The notes under the pieces are model-generated. The model was not told the DNA's origin, ran no database searches, and saw only the letters and a list, made by a program, of their open reading frames with translations. From Pseudomonas sp. AN-1 (GTDB lineage: Bacteria > Pseudomonadota > Gammaproteobacteria > Pseudomonadales > Pseudomonadaceae), in assembly GCF_034057115.1 (NCBI RefSeq), contig NZ_CP139195.1, forward strand, positions 3,968,001 through 4,032,000: 64,000 nucleotides of DNA. Direction: 5' to 3'. Positions 23,338 to 33,282 of this stretch are shown one piece after another. The position numbers and the translations under genes were made by a program. How positions within the stretch are numbered: the stretch's first letter is position 1; every line of letters begins with the position of its first letter.

Positions 23338-23478
23338 GGTGTCTCGCTCGGAACAGGGAATGCGGGCTCAACCCTGGGCGCGGCCGCCGGCGCGCTAGCG
23401 TTCAGTCTAGCCGAAAAGCCTGCCTGGCCGTTGATCTGCGGCAGGTTGTCGCTGCGCCCTGCCGCGCCGGGGCGGGCC

Positions 23479-24342
23479 TCAGCCCGGCAGGCCCAGTTGC
23501 TGGCCCATGCGCAGCGGGCTGCCGGCGCTCAGGCCCTCGGCCCAGCGTACCTGCTCGGGACCGAACAGCACGATGGCGGTGGAACCGAGCTTGAAGCGGC
23601 CGAGCTCGGCACCCTTGTCCAGGTGGATGGGCTGCTGCACCGCAGGACCGTAGCGGAAGTGCCTGAGCGCGCGTTTCGGCGGAGTGACCAGGCCGGCCCA
23701 CACCGTCTCGACGCTGGCGACGATCATCGCGCCGACCAGCACCACGGCCATCGGCCCGCGCTCGGTGTCGAACAGGCAGACCACCCGCTCGTTGCGGGCG
23801 AACAGTTCGGGCACGTTTTCGGCAGTGAAGCCGTTGACCGAGAACAGCCGGCCCGGCACGTAGATCATTTCCCTCAACGTCCCCGCCAGCGGCATGTGCA
23901 CGCGGTGGTAGTCCCTGGGCGACAGGTAGACGGTGGCGAACTGGCCGCCCATGAAGGGCGCGGCCATCTCGGCGTCGCCGCCGAGCAGTTCGAGCACGCT
24001 GAAGCTGTGGCCCTTGGCCTGGAAGATGCGGCCGTGCTCGATCGGGCCGAGCTGGCTGATGGCGCCGTCGGCCGGACTGAGGATGGCGCCGGGGGTGGCG
24101 TCCAGCGGCCGGGTGCCCTCGCGCAGGGCGCGGGTGAAGAAGGCGTTGAAGTGCTCGTAGGCGTGCGGGTTGCCGACCTCGGCCTCGCTCATGTCGACCT
24201 GGTAGCGACGCACGAACCAGCTGATCAGCGGGTTCTTGAACCAGTCGGCGCGGCACTCGGCGGCCATGCCGATCAGTCGCGACAGGGCGTGGTGCGGCAG
24301 CAGGTACTGGCCGAGGAGAAACAGGCGTTCTTTGGGAGTCAT
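23479..24342 (-). CDS. psd: Phosphatidylserine decarboxylase proenzyme Psd
   Basis: Converts phosphatidylserine to phosphatidylethanolamine at the inner membrane. The 287-residue proenzyme carries the self-cleavage site LGST at 252-255, where Ser254 becomes the pyruvoyl group. The catalytic Asp (LSPADG) and His (YHRVHMP) motifs are present. The start is ATG 24342. It follows rhdA by 10 bases on the same strand, so the two are probably co-transcribed, as in other pseudomonads. Confidence 0.97.
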   Translation of the reverse strand: MTPKERLFLLGQYLLPHHALSRLIGMAAECRADWFKNPLISWFVRRYQVDMSEAEVGNPHAYEHFNAFFTRALREGTRPLDATPGAILSPADGAISQLGPIEHGRIFQAKGHSFSVLELLGGDAEMAAPFMGGQFATVYLSPRDYHRVHMPLAGTLREMIYVPGRLFSVNGFTAENVPELFARNERVVCLFDTERGPMAVVLVGAMIVASVETVWAGLVTPPKRALRHFRYGPAVQQPIHLDKGAELGRFKLGSTAIVLFGPEQVRWAEGLSAGSPLRMGQQLGLPG

Positions 24343-24352
24343 GGGCGGGTCC

Positions 24353-25168
24353 TTAGCATTCCACCGGCGTGTCGGGATGGTTGCCCCATTCCGACCAGGA
24401 GCCGGCGTAGGCCTTGATGTTCGGGTAGCCGAGCGCGCGCATCGCCAGGTAGGTGAAGCCGGAGCGGCGGTGGGTCTGGCAGTGGGTGACGATGGTCTTG
24501 TCCGGAGTGATGCCGCGGGCGGCGAGCAGTTCGCGCAGGTCCGCGCGCAGGCGCAGGGCGCGGGCCGGATCCTGGCAGTCGGTCCAGTTCAGGTTGATGG
24601 CGCCGGGGATGTGTCCGCCCCTGGCCGCCAGCACCTTCTCGCCGCGGTACTCCTCGGGCGAGCGGGCGTCCCAGATCAGCAGGTCGTCGTCGTGCAGGTG
24701 CGCGAGGAGGTACTCGCGGCTGGCCAGCACGTCGGCCACCGGCTGCACGGCGACCGGGGCGCCGACCGGCGCCGGCACCGCGCCGGACAGTTCGCGGCCC
24801 TCGGCCAGCCAGGCCTGCAGGCCGCCGTTCAGGTGGTGCCAGCGGCGGTGGCCGATCAGGTCGAGCAGCCAGCCGAAACGCCCGGCCCAGGGGCCGCCCT
24901 CGTCGTCGTAGAGCACGTAGACGGCGTCGGCGCGGTGGCCCAGCTCGCCGAGCAGCGCCTGGAAGTCGCTCCACACCGGCAGCAGCCCGGGCGCCGGCGG
25001 CTGGCCGAGCTGGGTGCGCCGGGTGTCGACGTGCCGCGCGCCGGGGATGTGCCCCTCGGCATAGCGGGCGGCGGGGGTCAGGTCGACCAGGATCAGCTCC
25101 GGCGCGTTCAGGCGGCTGGCCAGTTCGGCCGGCTCGATCAGCAGCGGCAGGTCGGAGAAGGCGGACAT
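24353..25168 (-). CDS. rhdA: Thiosulfate sulfurtransferase (rhodanese) RhdA
   Basis: Moves sulfane sulfur from thiosulfate to acceptors through a cysteine persulfide. The 271 residues form two rhodanese domains: an inactive N-terminal one (VDLTPAARYAEGHIPGARHVD) and an active C-terminal one with the loop CQTHRRS at Cys230. Azotobacter vinelandii RhdA has the same length and a CQTHHRS loop at Cys230, differing from E. coli SseA-type CGSGVTA loops. It lies upstream of psd. In P. aeruginosa the next genes upstream are motA and motB, which are missing here. Confidence 0.95.
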   Translation of the reverse strand: MSAFSDLPLLIEPAELASRLNAPELILVDLTPAARYAEGHIPGARHVDTRRTQLGQPPAPGLLPVWSDFQALLGELGHRADAVYVLYDDEGGPWAGRFGWLLDLIGHRRWHHLNGGLQAWLAEGRELSGAVPAPVGAPVAVQPVADVLASREYLLAHLHDDDLLIWDARSPEEYRGEKVLAARGGHIPGAINLNWTDCQDPARALRLRADLRELLAARGITPDKTIVTHCQTHRRSGFTYLAMRALGYPNIKAYAGSWSEWGNHPDTPVEC

Positions 25169-25221
25169 GACGGGCTCCGGTGGCGTGGGAAAAACAGGAG
25201 TGTACTGAAATGCGGCGGCTG

Positions 25222-25300
25222 GCCGTAGGGCGATTGTCCACCAGTCAGGCTGCGGCGTGAGTCGACAGAAAACCGCGGCGCGGGTTTTCTACCCTACGGC
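25222..25300. repeat. Palindromic repeat in the rhdA-rsgA gap (site of motAB elsewhere)
   Basis: GCCGTAGGG (25222-25230) and CCCTACGGC (25292-25300) are outer arms. Inside, AGAAAACC and GGTTTTCT (25267-25290) form a second hairpin. The ends resemble the GTAGGG...CCCTAC repeats elsewhere but the body differs. It fills the only space between rhdA and rsgA. Confidence 0.75.
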
Positions 25301-25325
25301 TTTGCCGCTGCACGCCCACCCGTCC

Positions 25326-26357
25326 TCAATACTCGTCCTTGGGCAGGCTGGCGAGGATATGCCGGTAGCTGGCCAGGCGCTGCGGATGGATGCGGCCGTC
25401 CTCCAGCGCCTGCAGCAGCGCGCAGCCGGGCTCGCGGTCGTGCTGGCAGTCGCGGAAGCGGCAGCGGCCGATGAGCTCGCGGAATTCGACGAAGCCGTCC
25501 TCGACGTCGGCGCGGGTGACGTGGCCGAGGCTGAACTCGCGGATGCCGGGCGAGTCGATCAGCTCGCCGCCGCCGGGGAAGTGGAACAGCCGCGCGGTGG
25601 TGGTGGTGTGGGTGCCCTTGCCGGTCAGTTCGGACAGGGCGCCGACGCGCAGGTCGACGCCCGGCAGCAGGGCGTTGACCAGCGACGACTTGCCCACCCC
25701 GGACTGGCCGACGAACACGCTGACCCGGCCGTCCAGCGCCGCGCGCAGCTCGTCCATGGCGTTGCCGTTGTGCGCCGAGACTTCCAGCAGCGGATAGTCG
25801 AGGGCGCGGTACACGTCGAGCAGGGCGTCCAGCTTGGCCGCGTTGGCCTCGTCGATCAGGTCGGCCTTGTTCATCAGCAGCAGCGGGCGGATGCCGGCGT
25901 GGTCGGCGGCGATCAGGTAGCGGTCGATCAGGTTGGCGTGCGGCTCGGGCAGCGGGGCGAAGACGATGACGATCTGGTCGACGTTGGCCGCCACCGGCTT
26001 GAGCACGCCGCGCATGTCCGGGCGGCACAGCTCGGAGGCGCGCGGCAGCTGGGCGACGATCACGCCGATGCCCTGGTTGCCGGCGCGCCACACCACGCGG
26101 TCGCCGGTGACCAGCGCCGGCAGGTTGGCGCGCAGGTGGCAGCGGAACACCTGGCCGGCCAGCTCGCCGTCGAGCGCCTCGACCTCGACCTGCACGCCGA
26201 AGTGGGCGATCACCAGGCCGTTCTGCTCGGGGCCGAGGTCGCCGCCCTCCAGCTCCTCGACCGCGCGCGACTCGCGCTTGGCGGCGCGGGCGGCGCGTTC
26301 TTCCTGGATCTTCTCGATGCGCCAGCTCTGCCGGCGGGTCAGTTGGCGTTTGGCCAT
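25326..26357 (-). CDS. rsgA: Ribosome small subunit-dependent GTPase RsgA
   Basis: Late assembly factor of the 30S subunit that checks the decoding centre. ATG 26357 ([18 protein letters not shown]) gives 343 residues; a longer in-frame start exists but is not preferred. Domains: N-terminal OB fold (about 40-105), circularly permuted GTPase with NKAD before [10 protein letters not shown] and DSPGIREF, and a C-terminal zinc domain with [14 protein letters not shown]. It is divergent from orn, as in most gammaproteobacteria. Confidence 0.97.
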   Translation of the reverse strand: MAKRQLTRRQSWRIEKIQEERAARAAKRESRAVEELEGGDLGPEQNGLVIAHFGVQVEVEALDGELAGQVFRCHLRANLPALVTGDRVVWRAGNQGIGVIVAQLPRASELCRPDMRGVLKPVAANVDQIVIVFAPLPEPHANLIDRYLIAADHAGIRPLLLMNKADLIDEANAAKLDALLDVYRALDYPLLEVSAHNGNAMDELRAALDGRVSVFVGQSGVGKSSLVNALLPGVDLRVGALSELTGKGTHTTTTARLFHFPGGGELIDSPGIREFSLGHVTRADVEDGFVEFRELIGRCRFRDCQHDREPGCALLQALEDGRIHPQRLASYRHILASLPKDEY

Positions 26358-26387
26358 GATGCGTCCGTGGGTGAATTCCGGCGGCGA

Positions 26388-26436
26388 GTCTAGCACGCCC
26401 GTGGGCAGCGGGATGCCGGGTGCGGCCTGCTAGAAT
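26388..26436. promoter_or_regulatory. Divergent rsgA/orn promoter region
   Basis: A TAGAAT -10 box (26431-26436) points toward orn, 27 bases before its ATG. On the other strand TAGACT (26393-26388) points toward rsgA. No convincing -35 boxes are seen for either, so these are tentative. Confidence 0.35.
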
Positions 26437-26462
26437 GCGCGGATCAACCGAGGACTCCCGCC

Positions 26463-27005
26463 ATGCAGAACCCGCAGAACCTGATCTGGATCGACCTGGA
26501 AATGACCGGCCTCGATCCCGAGACCGACGTCATCATCGAGATGGCCACCATAGTCACCGACGCCCAGCTCAACGTGCTGGCCGAGGGCCCGGCCCTGGTG
26601 ATCCACCAGAGCGACGCGGTGCTGGCCGGCATGAATCCCTGGTGCGTCGAGCAGCACGGCAAGAGCGGGCTGACCCAGCGGGTGCGCGACAGCCGGCTGA
26701 GCGAGGCCGAGGCCGAGGAGCAGACCATCGCCTTCCTCCAGCAGTGGGTGCCGGCCGGGGTGTCGCCGATGTGCGGCAACAGCATCGGCCAGGACCGTCG
26801 CTTCCTCGCCCGCTACATGCCGCAGCTGGAGGCCTTCTTCCACTATCGCAACATCGACGTCTCCACCCTCAAGGAGCTGGCCGCGCGCTGGGCGCCGGCG
26901 GTCAAGGAATCCTTCGTCAAGCAGGGCAGCCACCTGGCGCTGGACGACATCCGCGAGTCGATCGCCGAGCTGCGCCACTACCGCGAGCACTTCATTCGCT
27001 GCTGA
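26463..27005 (+). CDS. orn: Oligoribonuclease Orn
   Basis: 3'-5' exoribonuclease of the DEDDh family that degrades dinucleotides, including pGpG, the product of EAL phosphodiesterases. The 180 residues are normal. Catalytic residues: Asp11 and Glu13 (WIDLEMTG), the Asp in [11 protein letters not shown], and the His/Asp pair in [11 protein letters not shown]. The start is ATG 26463 with GAGGACT upstream. Its end overlaps the convergent GGDEF-EAL gene by 14 bases. Confidence 0.97.
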   Translation: MQNPQNLIWIDLEMTGLDPETDVIIEMATIVTDAQLNVLAEGPALVIHQSDAVLAGMNPWCVEQHGKSGLTQRVRDSRLSEAEAEEQTIAFLQQWVPAGVSPMCGNSIGQDRRFLARYMPQLEAFFHYRNIDVSTLKELAARWAPAVKESFVKQGSHLALDDIRESIAELRHYREHFIRC

Positions 27006-29490
27006 CCGGCGTTTCGGCCGCGGCCGCCGTGCGCGCCAGCAGCTCGCCCATCGCCTGCGCGTTCAGCGGTCGCGACAGGCGATAACCCTGGCCGTGGCGG
27101 CAGCCGTGCCAGCGCAGGAAGTCGTGCTGGGCGGCGGTCTCGATGCCCTCGGCGATGCAGGTCATGCCCAGCGCGTGGGCCATGCCGATGATGGCGACGG
27201 TGAGCGCGGCATAGTCGTCGCAGTCCGGCAGGTCGCTGATGAACGAGCGGTCGATCTTCAGGGTGTCCAGCTTGAAGTGCTTGAGGTAGCTCAGCGACGA
27301 GTAGCCGGTGCCGAAGTCGTCCATCGCCAGGCGCACGCCCTGCGCCTTGAGGCGCTGCAGGGTGGCCTGCACCTGTTCGAGGTTTTCCGCCAGCACGCTC
27401 TCGGTCAGTTCCAGCTCCAGCAGCCACGCCGACAGGCCGCTGCGCGCCAGGGTGCGCTGCACCACCTCGGCCAGATCGCCGTGGCGGAACTGCAGCGCCG
27501 AGACGTTCACCGCCACGCGCAGCGGCGGCAGCCCGGCGGCCTGCCAGGCCATCGCCTGGCGGCACGCCTCGTTGAGCGCCCAGGCGCCCAGCGGCAGGAT
27601 CAGCCCGCTGTCCTCGGCGATGGGGATGAACTTGTCCGGCGGCACCTGGCCGAGCACCGGGTTGTGCCAGCGCAGCAGCGCCTCGCAGCCGCTCAGGCGG
27701 CCGCTGGCCAGATCGTACTGCGGCTGGTAGTGCAGGCTCAGCTCGTCGCGCACCAGCGCCTGGCGCAGGCGGTTCTCCAGCTCGAGGTGCTCGCGCACCC
27801 GGGTGTTCATCGCCGCGGCGAAGAACTGGAAGTTGTTCCGCCCCGCCGCCTTGGCGTGATACATCGCCGTGTCGGCGTTCTTCAGCAGGGTCTCCACGTC
27901 CTCGCCATCGGCCGGGCAGAGGGCGATGCCGATGCTCGGGGTGACCGCCAGCTCGTGCTCGCCGACGCTGTAGTGGCCGCTGCAGGCCTGCAGCAGCGCC
28001 TGCGCCACCTGGGCCGCCTGGCCGGCCTGGGTCAGCCCCTCCAGCAGGATGACGAACTCGTCGCCGCCCAGGCGACTGACCGTGTTGCCGGCGCGTACCG
28101 CGCCCGACAGGCGCTGCGCCACCTGGATCAGCAGGCCGTCGCCGACGGCGTGGCCGAGCGAGTCGTTGATGTTCTTGAAGCGGTCGAGGTCGATGAACAG
28201 CACGGCCAGCTGCAGGTCGTCGCGGCGGGCGCGGGCCACGGCCTCGGTGAGGCGGGCGAGCAGGCGGGCGCGGTTGGGCAGATGGGTCAGCGGGTCGGTT
28301 TCCGCCTGCTGGCGCAGACGGACCTGGCCGGCGGCGATGTCCGCCTGGTAGCGCGCGAAGCGGTGCGTCAGCCAGCGCGACAGGCCGACTGCCAGGCCGA
28401 GGGCCAGCAGCATCACCAGCAGCAGGGCCTGGGCGGTGGTGCGGAAGTCCTGGTGCAGGCTCTGTTCGAGCTTGCGCTGGCGCTCGGCCAGTCCCGTCTC
28501 CAGGTCGTCGAGGTAGACGCCGCTGACCAGGATCCAGTCCCAGGCCTCCAGGTTGCTGACCAGCGCCAGCTTGCTGCTCAGCTGCGGGTTGCTGAGGCCG
28601 CGCCACTGGTAGCGGGTGAGGCCGCCGCCGTTGCGGCTGGCCTCGAGGATGCGCTGGATCACCGCCTGCTCCTCGGTCGGCAGCTCGTCGACGTAGCGCC
28701 CCTCGGCTGCCGGGTTGCTCGGCGACAGCAGCACCCGGCCGTCGCGGTGGATCACCGCGATGTAGCCGTTGGCGCCGATGCGGGTGGCGCGCAGCTGGCG
28801 CAGGGCCTGCTGCTGCAGCTGCTGCTCGACCTTGTAGAGGTATTCGCCGGTGCCGATCAGCCAGCCGAACGGCTCGAACACCCGTGCGTAGGCGATCTTC
28901 TCGGCCATTTCGTCGGGCTTGCCCGGGGCGTACCAGCGGTAGCGGGTGAAGCCGTGCTGCTGCGGGTTGTCCACCGCCGCCAGCAGGTCGCGCATGATGG
29001 GGCGGCCGTCGACATCGTGGTTGTCGAGCAGCGAACGCCCCTCGCGCTCGGGGTTGATCGGCAGCAGCACGCAGTTGCCGGCCAGGTCGTCGATGAAGAA
29101 GTAGCCGCTGCCGTCGAAGAAGCGCAGCGGGCGGAGGGTGTCGACGATCAGCCGGCGGATCTCGTCTTCCGTGCGGCGCCCCCGTTCGCGGCGGTAGATG
29201 GCCTCGGCGATCTGCACGGCATGGTCGACCTGCTGGCGCAGGTCGCGCTTGAGCACGGCCTCGCTGCTCTGGCGCAACTGGTCGAGCTGGTCGTGCAGGG
29301 TGGTCAGCGAGGACTCGAGGATGGCCTCCTGCTGGCGCAGTTCGGCGGCCTCGAGGGCCAGGCTGTCGGCGCGGAAGTTGCGCGTCTGCTGCAGGGTGAA
29401 GTAGCTGCCCAGGGCGAGGGTCAGGACGAACACCAGCGCCAGCATGCCGAACAGCTGCAGGCGCAGGAGATTGTTGTCGGTCATCGCCAT
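26992..29490 (-). CDS. Cache-GGDEF-EAL protein (c-di-GMP synthesis/degradation)
   Basis: An 832-residue inner-membrane protein. One helix near the N terminus ([20 protein letters not shown]), a periplasmic tandem Cache region of about 300 residues ([55 protein letters not shown]), then a second helix ([16 protein letters not shown]), GGDEF and EAL domains. Both active sites look intact: LGGDEF near residue 476, CEALLRW near 600, DDFGTGYSS and EGIET. It may make or break c-di-GMP in response to a small ligand. The start is ATG 29490, with a second ATG two codons on. It is convergent with orn. Confidence 0.92.
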   Translation of the reverse strand: MAMTDNNLLRLQLFGMLALVFVLTLALGSYFTLQQTRNFRADSLALEAAELRQQEAILESSLTTLHDQLDQLRQSSEAVLKRDLRQQVDHAVQIAEAIYRRERGRRTEDEIRRLIVDTLRPLRFFDGSGYFFIDDLAGNCVLLPINPEREGRSLLDNHDVDGRPIMRDLLAAVDNPQQHGFTRYRWYAPGKPDEMAEKIAYARVFEPFGWLIGTGEYLYKVEQQLQQQALRQLRATRIGANGYIAVIHRDGRVLLSPSNPAAEGRYVDELPTEEQAVIQRILEASRNGGGLTRYQWRGLSNPQLSSKLALVSNLEAWDWILVSGVYLDDLETGLAERQRKLEQSLHQDFRTTAQALLLVMLLALGLAVGLSRWLTHRFARYQADIAAGQVRLRQQAETDPLTHLPNRARLLARLTEAVARARRDDLQLAVLFIDLDRFKNINDSLGHAVGDGLLIQVAQRLSGAVRAGNTVSRLGGDEFVILLEGLTQAGQAAQVAQALLQACSGHYSVGEHELAVTPSIGIALCPADGEDVETLLKNADTAMYHAKAAGRNNFQFFAAAMNTRVREHLELENRLRQALVRDELSLHYQPQYDLASGRLSGCEALLRWHNPVLGQVPPDKFIPIAEDSGLILPLGAWALNEACRQAMAWQAAGLPPLRVAVNVSALQFRHGDLAEVVQRTLARSGLSAWLLELELTESVLAENLEQVQATLQRLKAQGVRLAMDDFGTGYSSLSYLKHFKLDTLKIDRSFISDLPDCDDYAALTVAIIGMAHALGMTCIAEGIETAAQHDFLRWHGCRHGQGYRLSRPLNAQAMGELLARTAAAAETPVSSE

Positions 29491-29680
29491 GGGGCGCGCA
29501 CCTTACTCGGAAGGATTCCAGTCCCTGGTCAGCCGCAGCTCAGCGCGGTAGCCGGTGTTCGTCGAACTGTCCAGCCGCGCAGTCCGATTCGGACCGACGG
29601 CTGGCGGTTTTGTGGCTGGGTTCGCATTCTAGTGGGAGCACCGGATTTCGCCCAGCGGCCAATGGTCGAGGTTTCCAGGC

Positions 29681-30946
29681 TCAACCGTAGCGCTTGTGCG
29701 CCTCGATGGCCAGACCGCTGCCGATGCCGCCGAAGCGGTTGCCTTCGACCGGGCGGGCATTGGGCAGCAGGGCGGCGACGCTCGCGCGCAGGGCCGGGAT
29801 GCCGCTGGAGCCGCCGGTGAAGAACAGGGTGTCGACCTGTTCGGCACTCACCCCGGCGTCCGCCAGCAGGCGGTCGATGCCGGCGTCGATGCGTGCCAGC
29901 GAGGTGGCGATGGACTCCTCGAACAGCGGGCGGGTCAGGGTGGCGGCCAGTCCCGCCTCGACCTGGGTGAAATCGATGGTGCGGCTGGCCTGCTCGGTGA
30001 GGGCGATCTTGCTGTCCTCCACCTCGATGGCCAGCCAGTGGCCGGCGCGCTGCTCGATCAGGCGCAGCAGGCGGTCGATGCCGGTCGGGTCCTGGATGTC
30101 GTAGCGCATGCTTTCCAGGGCGATCCGCGACTTCTGCGCGTAGACCGCGTTGATGGTGTGCCAGGTGGCCAGGTTGATGTGGTGGCTGGTCGGCATCAGC
30201 GCGTCGCTCTTCATCCGGCTGCCGTAGCCGAACAGCGGCATCACCCCGGCCAGGCTGAGCTGGCGGTCGAAGTCGGTGCCGCCGATGTGCACGCCGCCGG
30301 TGGCGAGGATGTCGTCCTGGCGCTCGGCCAGGGCGCGGCGCGCGGGCGAGAGACGCACCAGCGAGAAGTCCGAGGTGCCGCCGCCGATGTCGACGATCAG
30401 CACCAGTTCCTCGCGGTCGATGCCGGCCTCGTAGTCGAAGGCCGCGGCGATCGGCTCGTACTGGAAGGAGATGTCCCTGAAGCCCAGGTCGCGGGCCACC
30501 TGCATCAGGGTGTCGGCGGCCTCGCGGTCGGCGGCGGGGTCGTCGTCGACGAAGAACACCGGGCGGCCCAGCACCACCTGCTCGAACGGCCGGCCGGCCT
30601 CGGCCTCGGCACGCTGCTTCAGCTCGCCGAGGAACAGGCCGAGGATCTGGGTGAACGGTAGGGCGCTGCCCAGCACGGTGGTGGCGCTGCCCAGCAGCGG
30701 CGAGCCGAGCAGGCTCTTCAGCGAGCGCATCAGGCGCCCCTCGTAGCCGTCCAGGTATTCGCCCAGCGCCTGGCGGCCGAACGCCGGGCGCTTCTCCTCG
30801 AAGTTGAAGAACAGCACCGAGGGCAGGGTGTCCTTGCCGTCTTCCAGGGCGATCAGGTTGCCCTGACCGGGCCGCAGCCAGCCGACGGTGGAGTTGGAGG
30901 TGCCGAAGTCGATGCCGCAGGCGCGGGCAGGCGAGGCGAGGGTCAT
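29681..30946 (-). CDS. yegD: Hsp70-family ATPase, YegD-like
   Basis: A 421-residue protein consisting mostly of an Hsp70/actin ATPase domain. GIDFGTSNSTVGW is the N-terminal phosphate loop, VDIGGGTSDFSL the second, and FFTGGSSGIPALR the adenosine motif. It lacks the peptide-binding C-terminal domain of DnaK, as YegD does. Partner and substrate are not established. It lies between the GGDEF-EAL gene and the upp region on the same strand, with a 190-bp gap downstream in which I see no gene. Confidence 0.88.
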   Translation of the reverse strand: MTLASPARACGIDFGTSNSTVGWLRPGQGNLIALEDGKDTLPSVLFFNFEEKRPAFGRQALGEYLDGYEGRLMRSLKSLLGSPLLGSATTVLGSALPFTQILGLFLGELKQRAEAEAGRPFEQVVLGRPVFFVDDDPAADREAADTLMQVARDLGFRDISFQYEPIAAAFDYEAGIDREELVLIVDIGGGTSDFSLVRLSPARRALAERQDDILATGGVHIGGTDFDRQLSLAGVMPLFGYGSRMKSDALMPTSHHINLATWHTINAVYAQKSRIALESMRYDIQDPTGIDRLLRLIEQRAGHWLAIEVEDSKIALTEQASRTIDFTQVEAGLAATLTRPLFEESIATSLARIDAGIDRLLADAGVSAEQVDTLFFTGGSSGIPALRASVAALLPNARPVEGNRFGGIGSGLAIEAHKRYG

Positions 30947-31020
30947 GGGAAGCGGCTCCGGAAAAAACGGCCGCGCATTCTATGCGAGAGCGGCGCCGAA
31001 TGGGCGCCGCTCCGTCGATT

Positions 31021-31755
31021 TCAGTGCTTGTCGCGGTGATGCGCCGCCATGATCTCCTCCAGGCTCAGCCCGGTGAGGTCGTGGATGGTGCGCCACAGGT
31101 AGTAGAGGATCGCCATCATCATCAGCATCGAGGGGATGGCGATCATCGGGTAGCTGAGCAGGTTCATGTGCGCCAGTTCGGCGTTGAACGCCTCGCTGCC
31201 GGCCGGGCTGGTGACCAGCCAGCGGGCGAGGATGTAGTTCATCGCCGCGGAGAAGAAGAAGGTGCCGCTCAGCCACCAGGTGGCCTTGAGCAGGCGCCGC
31301 TCGAAGGCGGCGGTCTGCCCGCGGGCATCCAGCTGCTGCTGGATGCGTTCCACGTCGAGCACGTTCCTGTTGTACAGCAGGCTGTAGATCAGCGGCTTGC
31401 TGGTGCGGGTGGAGAACAGCACGGCCAGGCCGATGATGCCGGGGATGGTCGCCTCCTTGACCGCCAGCCAGCGGCTGTCCAGCTGCAGCAGGCCGATGCC
31501 GCCGGTGAGCAGCACGCTGGCCAGGCCCAGCAGGGCGATGAAGTTGAACTTGCGGTAGCGCAGCAGCTCGAAGGCGCCCCAGCCCAGCGGGAAGGCCAGG
31601 GCCAGCGCCAGCGCGCCGTCGGCGCCGAGGCGCTCGGGGCTGCTCAGTTTCATCAGCACCAGCGAGGGCAGCAGGATGCTCACCGCCAGGTCGACCAGTG
31701 GGCGCGGCTTGTGGGTGGGGCGGGAGGCGTCGGTCATGCTTTGCGTCTTGTCCAT
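31021..31755 (-). CDS. VC0807-family inner-membrane protein (septation protein A-like)
   Basis: A 244-residue polytopic membrane protein with about six helices (LVDLAVSILLPSLVLMKL, ALALALAFPLGWGAFELL, FNFIALLGLASVLLTGG, and later segments). It fits the VC0807 family, loosely related to intracellular septation protein A. No catalytic motif and no known substrate. I start at ATG 31755; an ATG at 31737 is possible. It lies 61 bases downstream of upp on the same strand, an association seen in pseudomonads, so it may be co-transcribed with upp. Confidence 0.75.
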   Translation of the reverse strand: MDKTQSMTDASRPTHKPRPLVDLAVSILLPSLVLMKLSSPERLGADGALALALAFPLGWGAFELLRYRKFNFIALLGLASVLLTGGIGLLQLDSRWLAVKEATIPGIIGLAVLFSTRTSKPLIYSLLYNRNVLDVERIQQQLDARGQTAAFERRLLKATWWLSGTFFFSAAMNYILARWLVTSPAGSEAFNAELAHMNLLSYPMIAIPSMLMMMAILYYLWRTIHDLTGLSLEEIMAAHHRDKH

Positions 31756-31816
31756 CGGGAGCCTTGGGGTGCCGGCCAGCGGCTTGGTGAGGAGCGCCAC
31801 GATACCGCAGAGCGGC

Positions 31817-32455
31817 TCAGGCGTCCTTCTGCCGGGTGCCGAAGATCTTGTCGCCGGCATCGCCCAGGCCGGGAATGATGTAGCCGTGCTCGTTGAGGCG
31901 CTCGTCGATCGAGGCGGTGTAGATGCGCACCTCCGGATGCGCCGCGGTCACCGCGGCGATGCCTTCCGGCGCGGCGACCAGCACCAGGGCGCGGATCTCC
32001 CGGCAGCCGGCCTTCTTCAGCATGTCGATGGTGGCGATCAGCGAGCCGCCGGTGGCCAGCATCGGATCGACGATCATCGCCAGGCGGCGGTCGATCTCCG
32101 GCACCAGCTTCTCCAGGTAGGTCTGCGCCTCGAGGGTCTCCTCGTTGCGCGCCAGGCCGATGACGCTGACCTTGGCGCTGGGGATCAGGCTGAGCACGCC
32201 GTCGAGCATGCCGATGCCGGCGCGCAGGATCGGCACCACGGTGATCTTCTTGCCGGCGATGCGCTCGACCTGGACCGCGCCGCACCAGCCCTCGATGATC
32301 TGGTCCTCCAGCGGCAGGTCCTGGGTGGCCTCGTAGGTCAGCAGGGCGCCGAGCTCCTGGGCCAGCTCGCGGAAATTCTTCGTGCTGATGTCGGCGCGGC
32401 GCATCAGGCCGAGCTTGTGGCGGATCAGCGGATGACGAATCTCGTGCACGGGCAT
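31817..32455 (-). CDS. upp: Uracil phosphoribosyltransferase Upp
   Basis: Salvage enzyme making UMP from uracil and PRPP. The 212 residues fit. The PRPP loop is [13 protein letters not shown], and the uracil-binding C terminus is [17 protein letters not shown]. The early segment [15 protein letters not shown] is characteristic. It is divergent from hpt, so base salvage for pyrimidines and purines shares one intergenic control region (32456-32628). Confidence 0.97.
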   Translation of the reverse strand: MPVHEIRHPLIRHKLGLMRRADISTKNFRELAQELGALLTYEATQDLPLEDQIIEGWCGAVQVERIAGKKITVVPILRAGIGMLDGVLSLIPSAKVSVIGLARNEETLEAQTYLEKLVPEIDRRLAMIVDPMLATGGSLIATIDMLKKAGCREIRALVLVAAPEGIAAVTAAHPEVRIYTASIDERLNEHGYIIPGLGDAGDKIFGTRQKDA

Positions 32456-32628
32456 GGGCAGGCTCTCCGGCGGCAGGCGGGCAGGGATGGCATAGAGTAA
32501 AGCATCCGCCGCCGGCGGCCGAGTGCCGGCGCACTGGCGGCCGTCCGCCGAGGCTTGCCGGCCGGCCGGCTGGCCGGTACCTTTCGCCCCTTTGCCCGTC
32601 CGGGCCCACCTTCCTTCGGAGACCTGCC

Positions 32629-33186
32629 ATGTCCGTCGATCTCGCCCATATCCGCCAGGTGATGGCGGAAGCCGACTGCCTGTACACCGCCGAGCAACTG
32701 GACGCCGCCATCGCGCGGATGGCCGGACAGATCGGCACCGACCTCGCCGAGCGCAATCCGCTGGTGTTCTGCGTGATGAACGGCGGGCTGATCTTCGCCG
32801 GCAAGCTGCTGCCGCTGCTCGACTTCCCGCTGGAGGTCTCCTACCTGCACGCCACCCGCTACCGCGGCGAGACCAGTGGCGGCGAGCTGTTCTGGAAGGC
32901 CAAGCCGGAAATGTCGCTGATCGACCGCGACGTGCTGATCGTCGACGACATCTTCGACGAGGGCCACACCCTGGCCGCCATCGTCGACTACTGCAAGCAC
33001 GCCGGCGCTCGCGCGGTGCACACCGCGGTGCTGATCGACAAGGAGCACGACCGCAAGGCGAGCCCGGACATGGACGCCAGCTACGTCGGCCTGCCCTGCG
33101 TCGACCGCTACATCTTCGGCTACGGCATGGACTACAAGGGCTACTGGCGCAACGCGCCGGGGATCTACGCGGTCAAGGGGATGTGA
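32629..33186 (+). CDS. hpt: Hypoxanthine-guanine phosphoribosyltransferase
   Basis: Purine salvage enzyme of 185 residues that makes IMP or GMP from hypoxanthine or guanine and PRPP. The PRPP-binding motif [13 protein letters not shown] is intact; the N-terminal [12 protein letters not shown] and late [17 protein letters not shown] match the type called hypoxanthine-guanine phosphoribosyltransferase in pseudomonads. The start ATG 32629 follows GGAGACC. It is divergent from upp. Confidence 0.95.
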   Translation: MSVDLAHIRQVMAEADCLYTAEQLDAAIARMAGQIGTDLAERNPLVFCVMNGGLIFAGKLLPLLDFPLEVSYLHATRYRGETSGGELFWKAKPEMSLIDRDVLIVDDIFDEGHTLAAIVDYCKHAGARAVHTAVLIDKEHDRKASPDMDASYVGLPCVDRYIFGYGMDYKGYWRNAPGIYAVKGM

Positions 33187-33238
33187 TTGCCTTTCGTGGG
33201 GGCTGGCCCCTGGCGGCCGCGCGCACCGCAACGGCGCA

Positions 33239-33259
33239 GGTGCGCATGGCGCACCCTAC
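33239..33259. repeat. Single arm of the GTAGGGTGCGCC palindromic repeat
   Basis: TGCGCATGGCGCACCCTAC and two preceding G's match the right arm of the copies at 6758 and 37103, without a clear left arm nearby. It lies between convergent hpt and the SulP gene. Confidence 0.8.
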
Positions 33260-33282
33260 GCTCCCCCACCGCCTACTGCACC

